A DNA stretch of 64,000 nucleotides, taken from positions 614,640 through 678,639 of the forward strand of contig ML664152.1 in assembly GCA_007570785.1 (NCBI GenBank). The letters run 5' to 3'. Below are positions 23,899 to 34,162 of the stretch, piece after piece; position 1 is the stretch's first letter, and every line of letters begins with the position of its first letter. A program made the position numbers and the translations under genes. The notes beneath the pieces are model-generated. The model was not told the origin of the DNA, made no database searches, and saw only the letters and a program-made list of their open reading frames with translations. The DNA comes from Antilocapra americana (taxonomy: Eukaryota; Chordata; Mammalia; Artiodactyla; Antilocapridae).

Positions 23899-24018
23899 CT
23901 TCCAATAGCTCCTCGAAATCATCCACGAAGAACTCCTTCAGAGGCGGGCGCTTCGGCCTCTTCAGGGTGTTCAGAAGCTGCTGGATCTTGGAGGACACTC
24001 TGCTGTTCACAGGGACAC
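23899..24018 (-). CDS. DIP2A: DIP2A exon 7 (about residues 256-295)
   Basis: Acceptor cctgtgacag, donor GAAG|gtgagc; 120 bp, phase 1 at both ends. It encodes VPVNSRVSSKIQQLLNTLKR and PKRPPLKEFFVDDFEELLE, an extremely conserved DIP2 signature between the N-terminal domain and the first adenylate-forming domain. The mixture of a basic patch (KRPKRP) and an acidic end (DDFEELLE) is visible. Confidence 0.97.
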
Positions 24019-24124
24019 CTGTCACAGGAAGAGAGCACTGAGGCCAGAGGTCAAAGTGCATCAGACTCGTGAATCTTTCCAAGCTTTAGATTTGATGGCC
24101 CATCAAATGGCCAGCCTGGAATTT

Positions 24125-24690
24125 ATCAGTTCATCTGACAAACACTGACTGACGCCTTCCAGGAACCAGAACTTGTTCTAAGCCAGTGGTTTTCAGAGTG
24201 GCCCAGGGACCCTTAGGAGTACCCGAGGCCCTCTCAGGGGCTTCATGAGGTCACATGAGATGCCATTTGCTCTCCTCTGCCACATGTGCACAGTGGAGGT
24301 TCCCAGAGGCTGTACGGTGTGGGCGCCCAGCAGATGGGAATCATGCAGATGCTGCCCTCACAGCTGCCAACAAGCCTGCTCTCTCACGGCGTCTCATTGC
24401 ACGGGAGCTGCTCCTGTGACTGTGTGCTGTTCACACTAAGATATAATGAGTTCAGTATCACTGTTTTTCAATGAGTTAATAAATATTTTTTAAAATCTTT
24501 AATTTCTAATATGGTAAATATCCAGAGATAACCCACGTAAGCTAAAAGCTCTTTGGTGTCCTCATTAATTATTAGGAAATGCTGTTCTGGGGGATGTAAA
24601 ATAACAGGTAAGTCTGCCCTCAAACACCTCACAGTCTGCTGCATAGAAACAAGCAAAAATATGTACATGTGCCAGCAAAAAAGGGGACCC
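24125..24690 (+). mobile_element. Ancient interspersed repeat, split by a hAT-type insertion
   Basis: The left piece (24,125-24,183) ends in ccagaacttgttctaag. The right piece (24,599-24,690) starts ctgttctgggggatg and continues tgccctcaaacacctcacag. Together they resemble the widespread mammalian repeat with the wording gcactgttctaagc-ctgggga. The element between them is the hAT-type copy at 24,185-24,598. Family not named with certainty. Confidence 0.55.
24185..24598 (+). mobile_element. Non-autonomous hAT-type DNA transposon
   Basis: One end reads ccagtggttttcagagtggc followed by cccagggacccttagg. The other end contains tttctaatatggtaaatatc and agctctttggtgtcctcatt. Both ends match, in the same order, the reverse complement of the larger element at 61,550-63,362, so this is an internally deleted member of the same family. 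Flanks tgttctaa and tgttctgg look like a decayed 8-bp target duplication, as expected for hAT. Confidence 0.7.
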
Positions 24691-25799
24691 ACCACAGCGA
24701 CAAGTCCTCGGAGGAAAAGGCAAGGGGAACATGAGGGGGTGCACTGGTAGAGGAGGCGAGAGAGAGGCCTGGAGCTGCAGCCACCCCTGTGCACCATGAG
24801 ACATGTGGCACCTCTCTGCTCCTGGGGCTAGGTCAACAATTGAAACCTGCATGCGCTGGCTGGCAGGCCCCTTTAGGATACCAGCACTTTGAAAAAGTCT
24901 GGCGCTCTCCTATGTTAAGTAGCATATGCCTCATTCTGCATTTGCTTGAGGTTTCCTTGGGATTCAATTCAGATATTGCACTGCTGGCTGAGTAGCACCC
25001 AGGTCGTACATCCAGATGCACAGGACCCCCACTGCGCTCCGAGGCTCGGACACACTGTTTCCAGCACTCCACTGTCCTCACTGTTTTCTTCTAGTGCAAC
25101 TAACAAGCACTGTGGGAGGAGACCCGTCAAGGTTTCACACATACTCTGACCCCCTCCAGCTCTCTCCCTCTGCCTAACGGCCACCACCACTGTCAGATGC
25201 GAGCTTTGTTGCAATGGTCCCTCAGTTACATTCCAGCTGAAGCAGCCCACTGATGCCAACAGCCACCACCTGACCTCCTCCCTTCCTTACTGGCTCTGAG
25301 AAAAGCCACCGAAGACCAAGACAGTGGCGAGGTATGCTCCCTGCCACTGCAGTCTTTGCTTCCTCTGGCACACAGAACTAAAAAGCCTGTGTACACGCAC
25401 ACACGTGCACACTCACAGATATGCACACACCTCATACACAACACACACACGCAGCACGACACACACAAGTCCCTGTCGTAGAATCCCGGGTCCACAGAAT
25501 CCCGGGTCCACATAAGCACCCCGGTGCCAAGCTCCTTGTCAAGACACCTCTTCACAGCAGGAGCCTGGCTCCCAACAACAATGCCGCAATTCTGCACCAT
25601 CACAGATGGGACATGATTCCCAGAGTCCTACCCAAACCAACAAACGAGAGTTCAGGCTGGTGAGCCTTGCCCAGGACTGAGGGCACTGTGTCCCCCACTG
25701 ACAGCTCCCTCCCCTACCCCTCAAGGGGGGCTACGCAGCTCTTGGGAAGACAATCAGATTTATTTATTTACAATTCTTTTCAGTTTTGGGTTTCCCCAC
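24691..25799 (-). other. Intron 6, right part, with (CA)-rich microsatellite
   Basis: Mostly unrecognised. A degenerate CA microsatellite occupies about 25,385-25,470. The 15-base word gaatcccgggtccac is directly repeated at 25,482 and 25,497. Confidence 0.55.
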
Positions 25800-26545
25800 T
25801 TCTTCTCATTTTTAGTTTATGTTTTAAACGTGAAGAACATATGTCTAAAAATTACAACTATATAAAAAGATAAACTCGAACAACTGTCTTTCTGCCCTGA
25901 ATTCCTGGCCACCCCACCCCGTCCCCTGCAGGACCAGCCCCTGCTTTCTGGCCCTTCCCTCCTGTTGGTCATTCTCCTGCTTCTCACAAGGGACATGGTC
26001 AACTATGAACATTCCTTTCCTCTTTGCCTTTTCACATAACATCTCCTGGAAAACACCCTCATTCCAGGTCATAAAGAGCTTCTCACTCTTCCTGACAACC
26101 ACACAGTCCTCCACCGTGTGGATGTACCCAGTTTAGCCCACAATTTGAGAGGTCTGGATGGCAGGCAGTTCCCACTATTCCTGAGAGCTGCCCAGTCCTC
26201 CACCATGTGACCGTTCCCGGCTTAGCGCACAATTTGAGAGGCCTGGACAGCAGGTAGTTCCCTATGTTTTGCAAGCATAGACAGCACAGCAGTGAGTGAG
26301 CTTGCATGTACACACTTCCTGATTTCTGGAGGTGTGCACTCGGGGTAAACGCCCATGCTGTGCTGCTGATCCGAATGGAAGCACAGACACAGATTTTAAC
26401 AGCTGCTCCCACAGAGAAGATGACCTACTTTGCATTCCCACCAACAATGTGGATTTCTTAGTAGTGAGAAAGAATGAACATCATGTTAAGAGCTATTTTT
26501 ACATCTCTTTTGTGAATTGTCTGTGTGTTCTGCTTCTTTTCCTAT
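25800..26545 (-). mobile_element. Ancient L1 3' end (reverse orientation)
   Basis: Contains wording of old L1 3' regions in reverse complement, such as tgcattcccaccaacaatgt near 26,430 and cttttgtgaattgtctgtgt near 26,508. Highly diverged; it includes an 89-bp tandem duplication. Confidence 0.5.
26095..26270. repeat. Tandem duplication, about 89 bp
   Basis: cagtcctccaccgtgtg at 26,104 recurs as cagtcctccaccatgtg at 26,193, and cacaatttgagaggtctgga at 26,139 recurs at 26,228. Both spacings are 89 bp. Confidence 0.85.
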
Positions 26546-26550
26546 ACTAG

Positions 26551-26753
26551 GAGTTGGAAACGTCTTTAAGGACTGACAGAGAGTATTTGGGGCTGGGCGC
26601 CATCTCCATCATCACAAAAGCAGCACAGGTGATTCGGGAAGGCAGGTATGGCAGCCCCAAAAGCACCTTGAATCAAGATGAACAGAAAAGCATCCCAGAA
26701 TACATTCTGGATTTAAAAGAAGAAACTGAAAAAAAGAGCAAGGGAAACACAGA
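26551..26753 (+). other. Unexplained open reading frame with splice-like borders (antisense to DIP2A)
   Basis: On the plus strand a pyrimidine-rich stretch ending cctatactag is followed by 68 open codons (frame starts at 26,551, stop TAA at 26,755) that end at GA|gtaagt, a perfect core donor. The reading begins ELETSLRTDREYLGLGAISI, includes VIREGRYGSPKS and ends ETEKKSKGNTE. I do not recognise the protein. The pyrimidine stretch may derive from the old L1 to its left, and a further old L1 starts at once on its right. It could be a chance ORF, a fragment of an unrecognised repeat, a retropseudogene piece or an exon of an antisense transcript. Confidence 0.35.
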
Positions 26754-26757
26754 GTAA

Positions 26758-28850
26758 GTAGAAGGAGAGAAGTAATATAGATGAGTAAAAATAAACATAA
26801 TAGAGAAAAGATAAACAATAGAGAAAAACAGTTAAATTAAAACTGGTTCTTTGAAAGATAAAGTTCAACTAGCTCACTAGCTAGGACGATTAACAGCTAA
26901 CAGAGCGGGCCAGCACCAGGGCCCCGCCCACGCAAGGACGAGAGGGAGCCTGGAGAGCAGAGATGGGATGGGCAACTCCTCCAAAGACAGAACTGACTCG
27001 AGACAGTCTGTTCCCTCTGATTAGAAAACACAAGAGGAAGGAGCGCTCCTCAGTTCATCCGGAGAGTATGAATACTCTCTACTATACTGATAGCAAACCA
27101 GACAAAAATATCAGACTAGTATTTATCTCAAACACAGATGCAAAAATCTAAAAAAATACTAGTAAATCAAATCCACAATACGTCAGAGAGGAGGACACCA
27201 CAACCAAGTGGGGTTTATCTTGAGAACACACTTCTGGCCTAATCTTCAAAAATCAGTCACCGAAATGTACTATGTTAACAAACTGGGAAAGAAAAACTGT
27301 ATGATGAGCTTAACAGATTTTAAAAATCATGATAAAAACTTTTCAGGAAACTAGAGGGAAAAAAGGAACACCCCCAACCTGACAAAGAGCAACTATTTAA
27401 AAAAATCCATGGTTGACATCACAATTAAAAATTGAAAAAGTGGATGCTTTCCCTCTTAACTGGGAAACAACGTGAGCTGTGCACATTCTCAACATTTCTA
27501 ACTAATATTAATGGAAGTCCTAGACACTGCGACAAAGTCAGGAAACTAAATGTTACTATAGGTGGACAATTTGGAAAGAAAAGTAAAATTGGATTCATAG
27601 ACAACATAGTCATGCATGTGGAAATCCCACAGAATCTACCAAAAAGGCTACTAGAATTAATGTAAGGTCAATATACAAGAATCAACTATGTACCTAAAGA
27701 TTAGTGCTAAAAAACTGGGAAAAAATTTAAATATCACTTGTAATAGCATCTAAAAATATAACATATTTTGAGATAAATTTCACAAAATACGTGCAATACC
27801 TGTACACTGAAAGCTACAAAAACAGTGCTGAAAAAAATTTTTAAAGTGCTAAGTAAATGGAGAGATATACCATATTTATCAATTGAAATGTACAACACTG
27901 TTAAGAGGCCAATTCTCTCCAAACTGATCTAGAGAGTCAAGGAAGTACCAATCAAAACCCAGCAGGAATTTTGGTAGAAATTAACAAATGGATTTTAAAC
28001 CACACATTAAGATGCAAAGGTGCTAGAACAGGTAAAGCAATTTTTTAAATGAAGAGCTGAAGGCAAACTACAGTACACAATTTTAAGGTTTACTATAAAA
28101 CCACATATCAAAATCCACATATATAAAATCATGACAGTGTGATACTGGTATAAAGACAGAAAAAGCATTGGAACAGCATACAGATCCCCAAAGTAGATCC
28201 CTCTCATATGTGGTCCACCATATGTGGTCCATCTTCATTAAAGATGCCAAAGAAACTGGAGGGGTTATATAACACGATCCTGGAACAACTGGACATCCAT
28301 TTACAGAAGAGTAACCTTAGATTATATCTTGCATTGATATTAAATTTAACTCAAAATGGATCATGTGCCTAAAACATAAAACTTAAAATTACAAAATTCT
28401 AGGAGAAAACCATTAGATCTTGGGTCAGGAAAAGTATGTACTAGATACGACACAAAAATAGAATCCATGAAAGAAAAAAATGGTAAACTGGACTTCACCA
28501 AAATGAAAGACTTCTGCTATCACTATTAAGAGGATGAAAACACAAGCCGGAGAAAAAAACTGATAAACCTGATACAGAACTTATATTCAGACTATATAAA
28601 GAACTCTGAAAACTTCAGAAAACAAACAACACGTTTTAAAAAACAAGCAAAAGATTTGAACAGACCTTTGTAAAAAGATATACAAATGGGAAATAAGCAC
28701 ATGAAAAGATGCTAAACGTCATCAGTCATTAGGGAGATGTAAATTAAAACTATAAGGAGACACATCTGCACAACTACAAGCTTATAAAATTATACACTTT
28801 AATACAGACAGTACATAATGTCATTTACACCTCAATTAAGTACTTAAAAA
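26758..28850 (+). mobile_element. Ancient L1 (L1M-type), ORF2 to 3' end
   Basis: ORF2 phrases occur in the correct order: aaaactggttctttgaaaga near 26,840; accaagtggggtttatcttg near 27,200; gacagtgtgatactggtata near 28,132; aaaatggatcatgtgcctaa near 28,353; gcacatgaaaagatgctaaa near 28,697. The frame is destroyed throughout, but the order and orientation are clear. It lies antisense to DIP2A in intron 6, and spans two thirds of the distance to exon 6. Confidence 0.8.
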
Positions 28851-29484
28851 TTTTTGAATATAGAGAATAACAAGTTAATTTCTTTTTAAATCTATCTAAC
28901 CAAAAGAAGACTGCTTCACGGTGACTCAGTTTCTCCTCTTGTATCTGAACGAGGAACTGAATGACACCAACAAAATCAGACCAGCTGCTCAGAAGCCTAG
29001 AAACATGTTAAGGTCTCAGATCTAAGAGCTGCTGGATTTTTCTGCAACTCAGCTTCGGCACATTGGAAGAAAAACTTCATGTGATTTTGATATAAGACAC
29101 TGGAAACTATTTGAAAAGGAAGCAGTACAAGCGCAGAAAGGGGACTCACGCTGACCTCTCCTGGCCTGCATGTGGGAAAGCACGGCTGACGGGCTGCTGC
29201 TGGCTGTGCTCGCAGCACTGGGCCCACCGAGGGAAACGTGCCCAGCTCCTCCTCTCCCACAACACCACAGAGCCAAACCTCGCGCATCAACTTCAATGAG
29301 AAGGCTTTCTCCTCCCTCCTCCTCCTCGTTTCTGACTTGACCTACTCCTGATCATTTCTCCACAGGATACACACACAGGCAGTCTAAATGTACCAGGACT
29401 GCGCCTGACGGCTGGCTCACCAGGTACAGTGAGGGCCAGCGTCTGTGCTCTGCGGTCTCAAAGCAGGAAGAGAGGCATGCTTAC
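28851..29484 (-). other. Intron 6, left-hand flank of exon 6
   Basis: No repeat recognised between the L1 end and the exon 6 donor. Confidence 0.55.
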
Positions 29485-29619
29485 CACCTGCCGTCTCTAG
29501 GACACTCCCACGGCACCCCCGAGGGACTCCTCTCACAGAGGCCATCTGCGGACGCTCACAGTACGCGTGCTGATGCTGCACGAGGCCCGTGGTGACATCA
29601 GGAGGGGCAGAGTGCAGAT
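29485..29619 (-). CDS. DIP2A: DIP2A exon 6 (about residues 211-255)
   Basis: Acceptor caaaagcag (weak pyrimidine tract), donor GGTG|gtaagc; 135 bp, phase 1 at both ends. It encodes DLHSAPPDVTTGLVQHQHAY, CERPQMASVRGVPRGCRGSV and LETAG. It was located by reading the reverse strand because it is too short and bounded by stops to appear as a long ORF. A second GT lies three bases upstream of the chosen donor (GCAG|gtggta), so one Gly codon is optional. The chosen site has the stronger consensus and matches the remembered residue count. Confidence 0.92.
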
Positions 29620-32210
29620 CTGCTTTTGAAACACAAACCCAAAATACAAGTGGCTGTTAATTTAAAAGAACATGAACATTTAGTTGCCATTCAAACTCCA
29701 CTCTACTGAAGCTTCAGTAGCTGAGCTCTAAGCAAGGAATGTGGCATTCCAATCGACTCTGTCCACCTGGCTGACCGAGCACACTAGATGCTGTGAACTC
29801 TGGACTCTGGACAGTTCTGTGTGCACGTGGCCATCCAGTTCTCAGAGGGAACTAGGCCAGAAACACCAACCACAGCACAGAATGGCCGTGAGGAATACAC
29901 CTTTCCCAGTTTGGCGTAAGGAGGTTTTACTTAGAAATCTCCCTCAATGAAGCAGAAATATACTTTAAATCAATAACATTTTTTGTTAGATTATGAAAAA
30001 ACTGCCAGGCTTCTATAAACTACCTCTACTCCCCTAAAAAGTGAGCTGAATGCCATGGAGACACAAACCTTTGCAATCTTCACAGAATAAACCCACGTTT
30101 TAAAAACTATCCCTAGAGTCAGTTCAACATGTCCCATTACTAAGGGGCTGCAATCAGGTTCTTAAGACAGAATGTACTCACCTCACATTTAAAGACAAAC
30201 TATGTTAGATACAAAAAGTATTAAATCACTCCTTCCATTGTCTGAATGTCCATTCTGGGCTCCATTTTCACCGTATGATGTTTATCTGTTCTGATACTGG
30301 TTGACTGCCGCTAGAGCATCACTGCTGCAATTCAGTCTTCCAAAGAACCGAGTTTAGACCCAGCATGACACTCGTCCACTCTCAAGAATGGATCTGTAAT
30401 CTCTTTAGTCTTCAAATGAATGTTCCCACCATTACAGATTTTTATACTGACTTTTTATATATCATTTCATAACCTAGAGAGTATGCAATCTAAAATTTTT
30501 TAAAATGTGTAGAAAGATGAATTTATATGGAAGCAAAACAAACTTAACTATTAGTATAGCAGAAAACATCATTTGGAAAAACCTGACTTTAATGACAAGA
30601 GTTTTCACAACCTTTGAAAAAGCTAGATATTAATGAAATTAGCATTTTAAAATATGCTTACCACAAAATTCTTTCAGTTTAAAAAGAAATCTCCCCACCT
30701 TTCCAATCTAGCAAAAATGAGAGATTTTAACTATATTCATGAAAAAAGGTATACACGGTAATTCTCAACTACAAAGTAACTTTTTAAATAGCTGCATAAA
30801 AATAAACAAACTACACTCCAAAATGAACTACTGTAATTAAAAATACTGCTTTTAAATAAAGGTACTTAATTTGTGTCCAAATGTTTTATACACATGATTT
30901 TCCTAGCCCCAAACTGAAAACAATGAATATTTTTTAACATTTTCTACCTATAATATTTTTTATAGTCTTCTTTCTGAATTTCTTTCCTCAGCTCGAACTG
31001 AAGAATTCTCCCAGTGTCAGAAACTAAAACAAAGGAGGCGTTTTGTAACAAGGAGAGGGAAGTCGGGTACTCTTCAGATTTAAAATTCAGGTCACACATG
31101 CAGTGCACGGAAACTGCAGACAACAGTGAGGTATGAGTACAGACCAAGTCAGATTTTCAGACTGCTAGAACTAATCACATAGCATGTATATGAGCACAGG
31201 TGAGCAGGAAGGAGGAAAGACAGGCTCAGCCACACCTGCAGAGTCAGGAGCCCCTCACCCACAGAGGTGACAGCTCAGCCTCAAGTCTTTACAGCCAGGA
31301 CCTTTCTGAGAAAAGAGACGCCCACTCAGACACACCTTACAACTCCGTGAAGTCAAGGGCTGTTGGTTAGACATTCTGAACTACGGTCAATTTTTCAAGC
31401 TAAATATGCTTCTCTTTCTAACCCACCAGGAAGAGGTGTTTACAATGGCTCAGCAACAGCTGATACAAGCAAACAGTGACTGCTCTGCCCTACTCCCCAC
31501 ACCATGGGATCCAAAACAGAGCTTCAGAACTGCTGGCCCAAGCGCGAAGAGAACACCCGGACGCTGCCGCTTCCCTCACAGTGGAGGTACTTGTGCATTT
31601 CCACACAGGGCAATCGCCATGACAAACAGGAAGAATGTGTCCACCTAACGCTATTTTCAAGCTCTCCCCTGTGAGACCCCTTGAGGACAGGTGGGCTTCA
31701 GTCATTTGTAGGCTCCCCAGGAGAGTGCCCCCAACAATCCTGGCGAGTGTTCCCAGAGGAGCCTTCTCTCGTAAAGCAAACCACCCAGGACAGCCCTGAC
31801 AGAGCGACCCTGGGTCCTCCATGTGCTGGGAGCAGGTCAAGGCATCGTGGGTGCTCACCTAAGAAAACATCACGAGCTCAACACTCAAACCAGTGACAAA
31901 AGAAGAGCATCAGTGATGTGCCCACAGAGGTAAGGAAGGCGTCGGTCGCTCACAACACTCAGTCCAGCCAAACGGCCAGTATCCTGCATGGAAGCAGCTC
32001 AGCACCTGAGACCAGCACAGGCCTGGGGGCCACTTAACCTGCTGGGAGCCCATCAAAAACACAGGCCTGTCATGGGCGCACTGCAGATGCACCGCTCTGG
32101 TTTCAGCAGAGCAGCAACTAACAGCAAAGAGAATGAGCAGGAGTCAGAAAGCTGTGGGTCAGCCTGGCTCCACCACAGCCAGCTGTGTGGTTTCAGCCAG
32201 GGCAGCCCGC
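29620..32210 (-). other. Intron 5, left and middle part
   Basis: From about 29,950 to 31,000 the sequence is AT-rich; from 31,200 on it is more GC-rich. No repeat family or gene was recognised in this 2.6 kb, the longest stretch of the window without one. Confidence 0.5.
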
Positions 32211-32530
32211 GACCGAGCTCTCCCACCTTGTCAGGTGACCCCAACGACAGTGACGCACCACCCCAGGAGCGCACAACTGAGCTCTCCCACCTCGTCAGGT
32301 GACCCCAACGACAGGGACGCACCACCCCAGGAGCACAGGACTGAGCTATCCCGCCTCGTCAGGTGACCCCAACAACAGGGACACACCACCCCAGGAGCAC
32401 AGGACCGAGCTCTCCCACCTTGTCAGGTGACCCCAACGACAGGGACGCACCACCCCAGGAGCACGCGACCGAGCTCTCCTGCCTCGTCAGGTGACCCCAA
32501 CGACAGGGACGCACCACCCCAGCAGCGCAC
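32211..32530. repeat. Minisatellite, five copies of a 64-bp unit
   Basis: The word tcaggtgaccccaac starts at 32,231, 32,295, 32,359, 32,423 and 32,487: four spacings of exactly 64. Each unit reads from cgaccgagctctcccacct through acaggGACGCACCACCCCAG with few substitutions. The total is 320 bp. It sits in DIP2A intron 5, 566 bp from exon 5. The unit is not a multiple of three bases. Confidence 0.97.
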
Positions 32531-33095
32531 TCCTTAAAGCGCTCCTGCAAGCGTGCATGTATGCTTCACATGCCAGCTAAGCTACTATTTCTGCATCAAA
32601 AATACGACTTCAAATGGTGAAAGCTTTGCAATGCTTTCCTCTCTAATATTAATGGAATTTAAAGGACTGGGTTACTTGGAAAAGGTCTAGGCTTCTTTAT
32701 GACTGAGCTGTGACTTACATCTCTTTTCAGACTGAGGACCATCTAATCCTGTGTGTAGAGGAAGAAAGGCTCTTCATGGCTGCAGCCCCAGCCCCATCTT
32801 GGGACACCCAGTGCAGGGACAACGGAGGGCTGCAGCTGTGCACACAAGGAAGGGCAAAAAGGCTGCGCTGCAGGTGGTGGGGCTCCTAATGGCCAGGGAC
32901 TGCCCACCTGTGCCGGCTGCCCCTCCAGGGCAGAAGCAGCAGCTCTCGTTGAGGTCTCTGGGGCTGCCAAACCACAGAGGCACCAGAAACCACTTTTGTT
33001 ACCAAAAGGACATTTTCCACATGAAAAGGAGAAGGTGGGTCTGAGGAGGGGCAGGGGCTCCTCTGCCTTGAGGGGGCCCCCACAGCTGTACTGAC
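32531..33095 (-). other. Intron 5, flank of exon 5
   Basis: The minus-strand frame remains open well beyond the exon 5 donor here, but homology ends at the splice site. Nothing else recognised. Confidence 0.6.
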
Positions 33096-33323
33096 CTACG
33101 CGGGCGAGGGCTGCGGGGCCTGCAAGTGCAGCGGCAGCACCGGGCGTGACGGCGGGCTGCCCTCCTGGGTGAGATGAGGTGGAGGATGCGGAGGATGAGG
33201 TGGACGAGCCCTGAAAGGCCAGGGCGGGCCAGGGCTCGATGCTGGGGCGGCTCTGCAGTGCAGCGGAGGCCAGTCGCCCAGGGCGCTGTAAAGAGCCCTC
33301 ATCTTCCGAGGCAGATGACGTGT
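33096..33323 (-). CDS. DIP2A: DIP2A exon 5 (about residues 135-210)
   Basis: Acceptor attttgaccacag, donor CGTAG|gtcagt; 228 bp, phase 1 at both ends. It encodes DTSSASEDEGSLQRPGRLAS, then GSSTSSSASSTSSHPGG, then an Ala-rich stretch PGAAAALAGPAALARV. This is the disordered linker after the DMAP1-binding domain. The Ser run is highly conserved in the family; the Ala-rich end seems diverged and a little shorter than the human protein as I recall it. It is very GC-rich. Confidence 0.94.
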   Translation of the reverse strand, partial: TRHLPRKMRALYSALGDWPPLHCRAAPASSPGPPWPFRARPPHPPHPPPHLTQEGSPPSRPVLPLHLQAPQPSPA

Positions 33324-34162
33324 CTGTGGTCAAAATAACGACGACAGGCATGAGGGGGGCATCCTTGGGGGCAGGGCTCCCATGCCGGCCCAGCCTGCAC
33401 CCCGTGCTCCCGCTCACCCAAGAGGGCCTGTGCGTGACTGGCCATGAGACCCAGGGCCACTCGGAGGCTGGCGCCACCCCGGGCTCCCCCGGAGGACGTG
33501 GTCACAGGGCGCCATGCCCAGGAGTGCAGCTGGTCCGCCCCGGACAGCCTTAGTGTGTGCTGTGGGGCCCTGGGGCCCCGAACAGAAGAGGTGACTTATG
33601 CCCGCGGGTGCCTGATCCCAGTGAGGCCATGCCCAGCACTTGCGAACCCTGGAGGACGGGCCTGAGCTCTGAAAAGAGCCCTGCCTCGGGCAATAAAATT
33701 AACCTGAATTCTGGTTCTGTCAAGTCTGCATTTTATCATGGGTTTCATTACTACTAGGAAGTTCTTTAAAAACTGGGTAGTATCTATGGTTATATTAGGT
33801 AGAAAATAACTTGACATAAATTTCTAAGACTTTTTCAACAACATAAGCTTTTTTTAAGTCAGGAAGCATCACCACAACACTACACTATCCTGTGGACCTG
33901 GTGTGGCTGGTGTTTACCACATCGGCAAACCAAACACGTGTGTCACCAGCTTTGCAACTTCAATTACCAGATAGGCAGCCCTCTGCTCGCAGCACCTGGA
34001 TGAGCTTCCGAGGAAACTTAAAACACACTAACTATGCTGAAGAGAGGCCTCATTAAGAGTTTTCATTTCTAATGGTAATGAAACAACAAAAACAAATCAA
34101 AACCCCTCCAAATGGCCTTATTATTTCCCATTTAAGACCCAGTAACAACGTAACACATAATA
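33324..34162 (-). other. Intron 4, left part
   Basis: GC-rich next to exon 5, then AT-rich. No feature recognised before the mariner element. Confidence 0.55.

Noticed and set aside
32211..32530. CRISPR-like array
   Set aside because: The 64-bp units are contiguous with no unique spacers; it is a minisatellite in a mammalian intron.
32743..33477. 244-codon minus-strand ORF
   Set aside because: Only 33,096-33,323 (exon 5) matches DIP2A. The extensions are GC-rich intron without stops.
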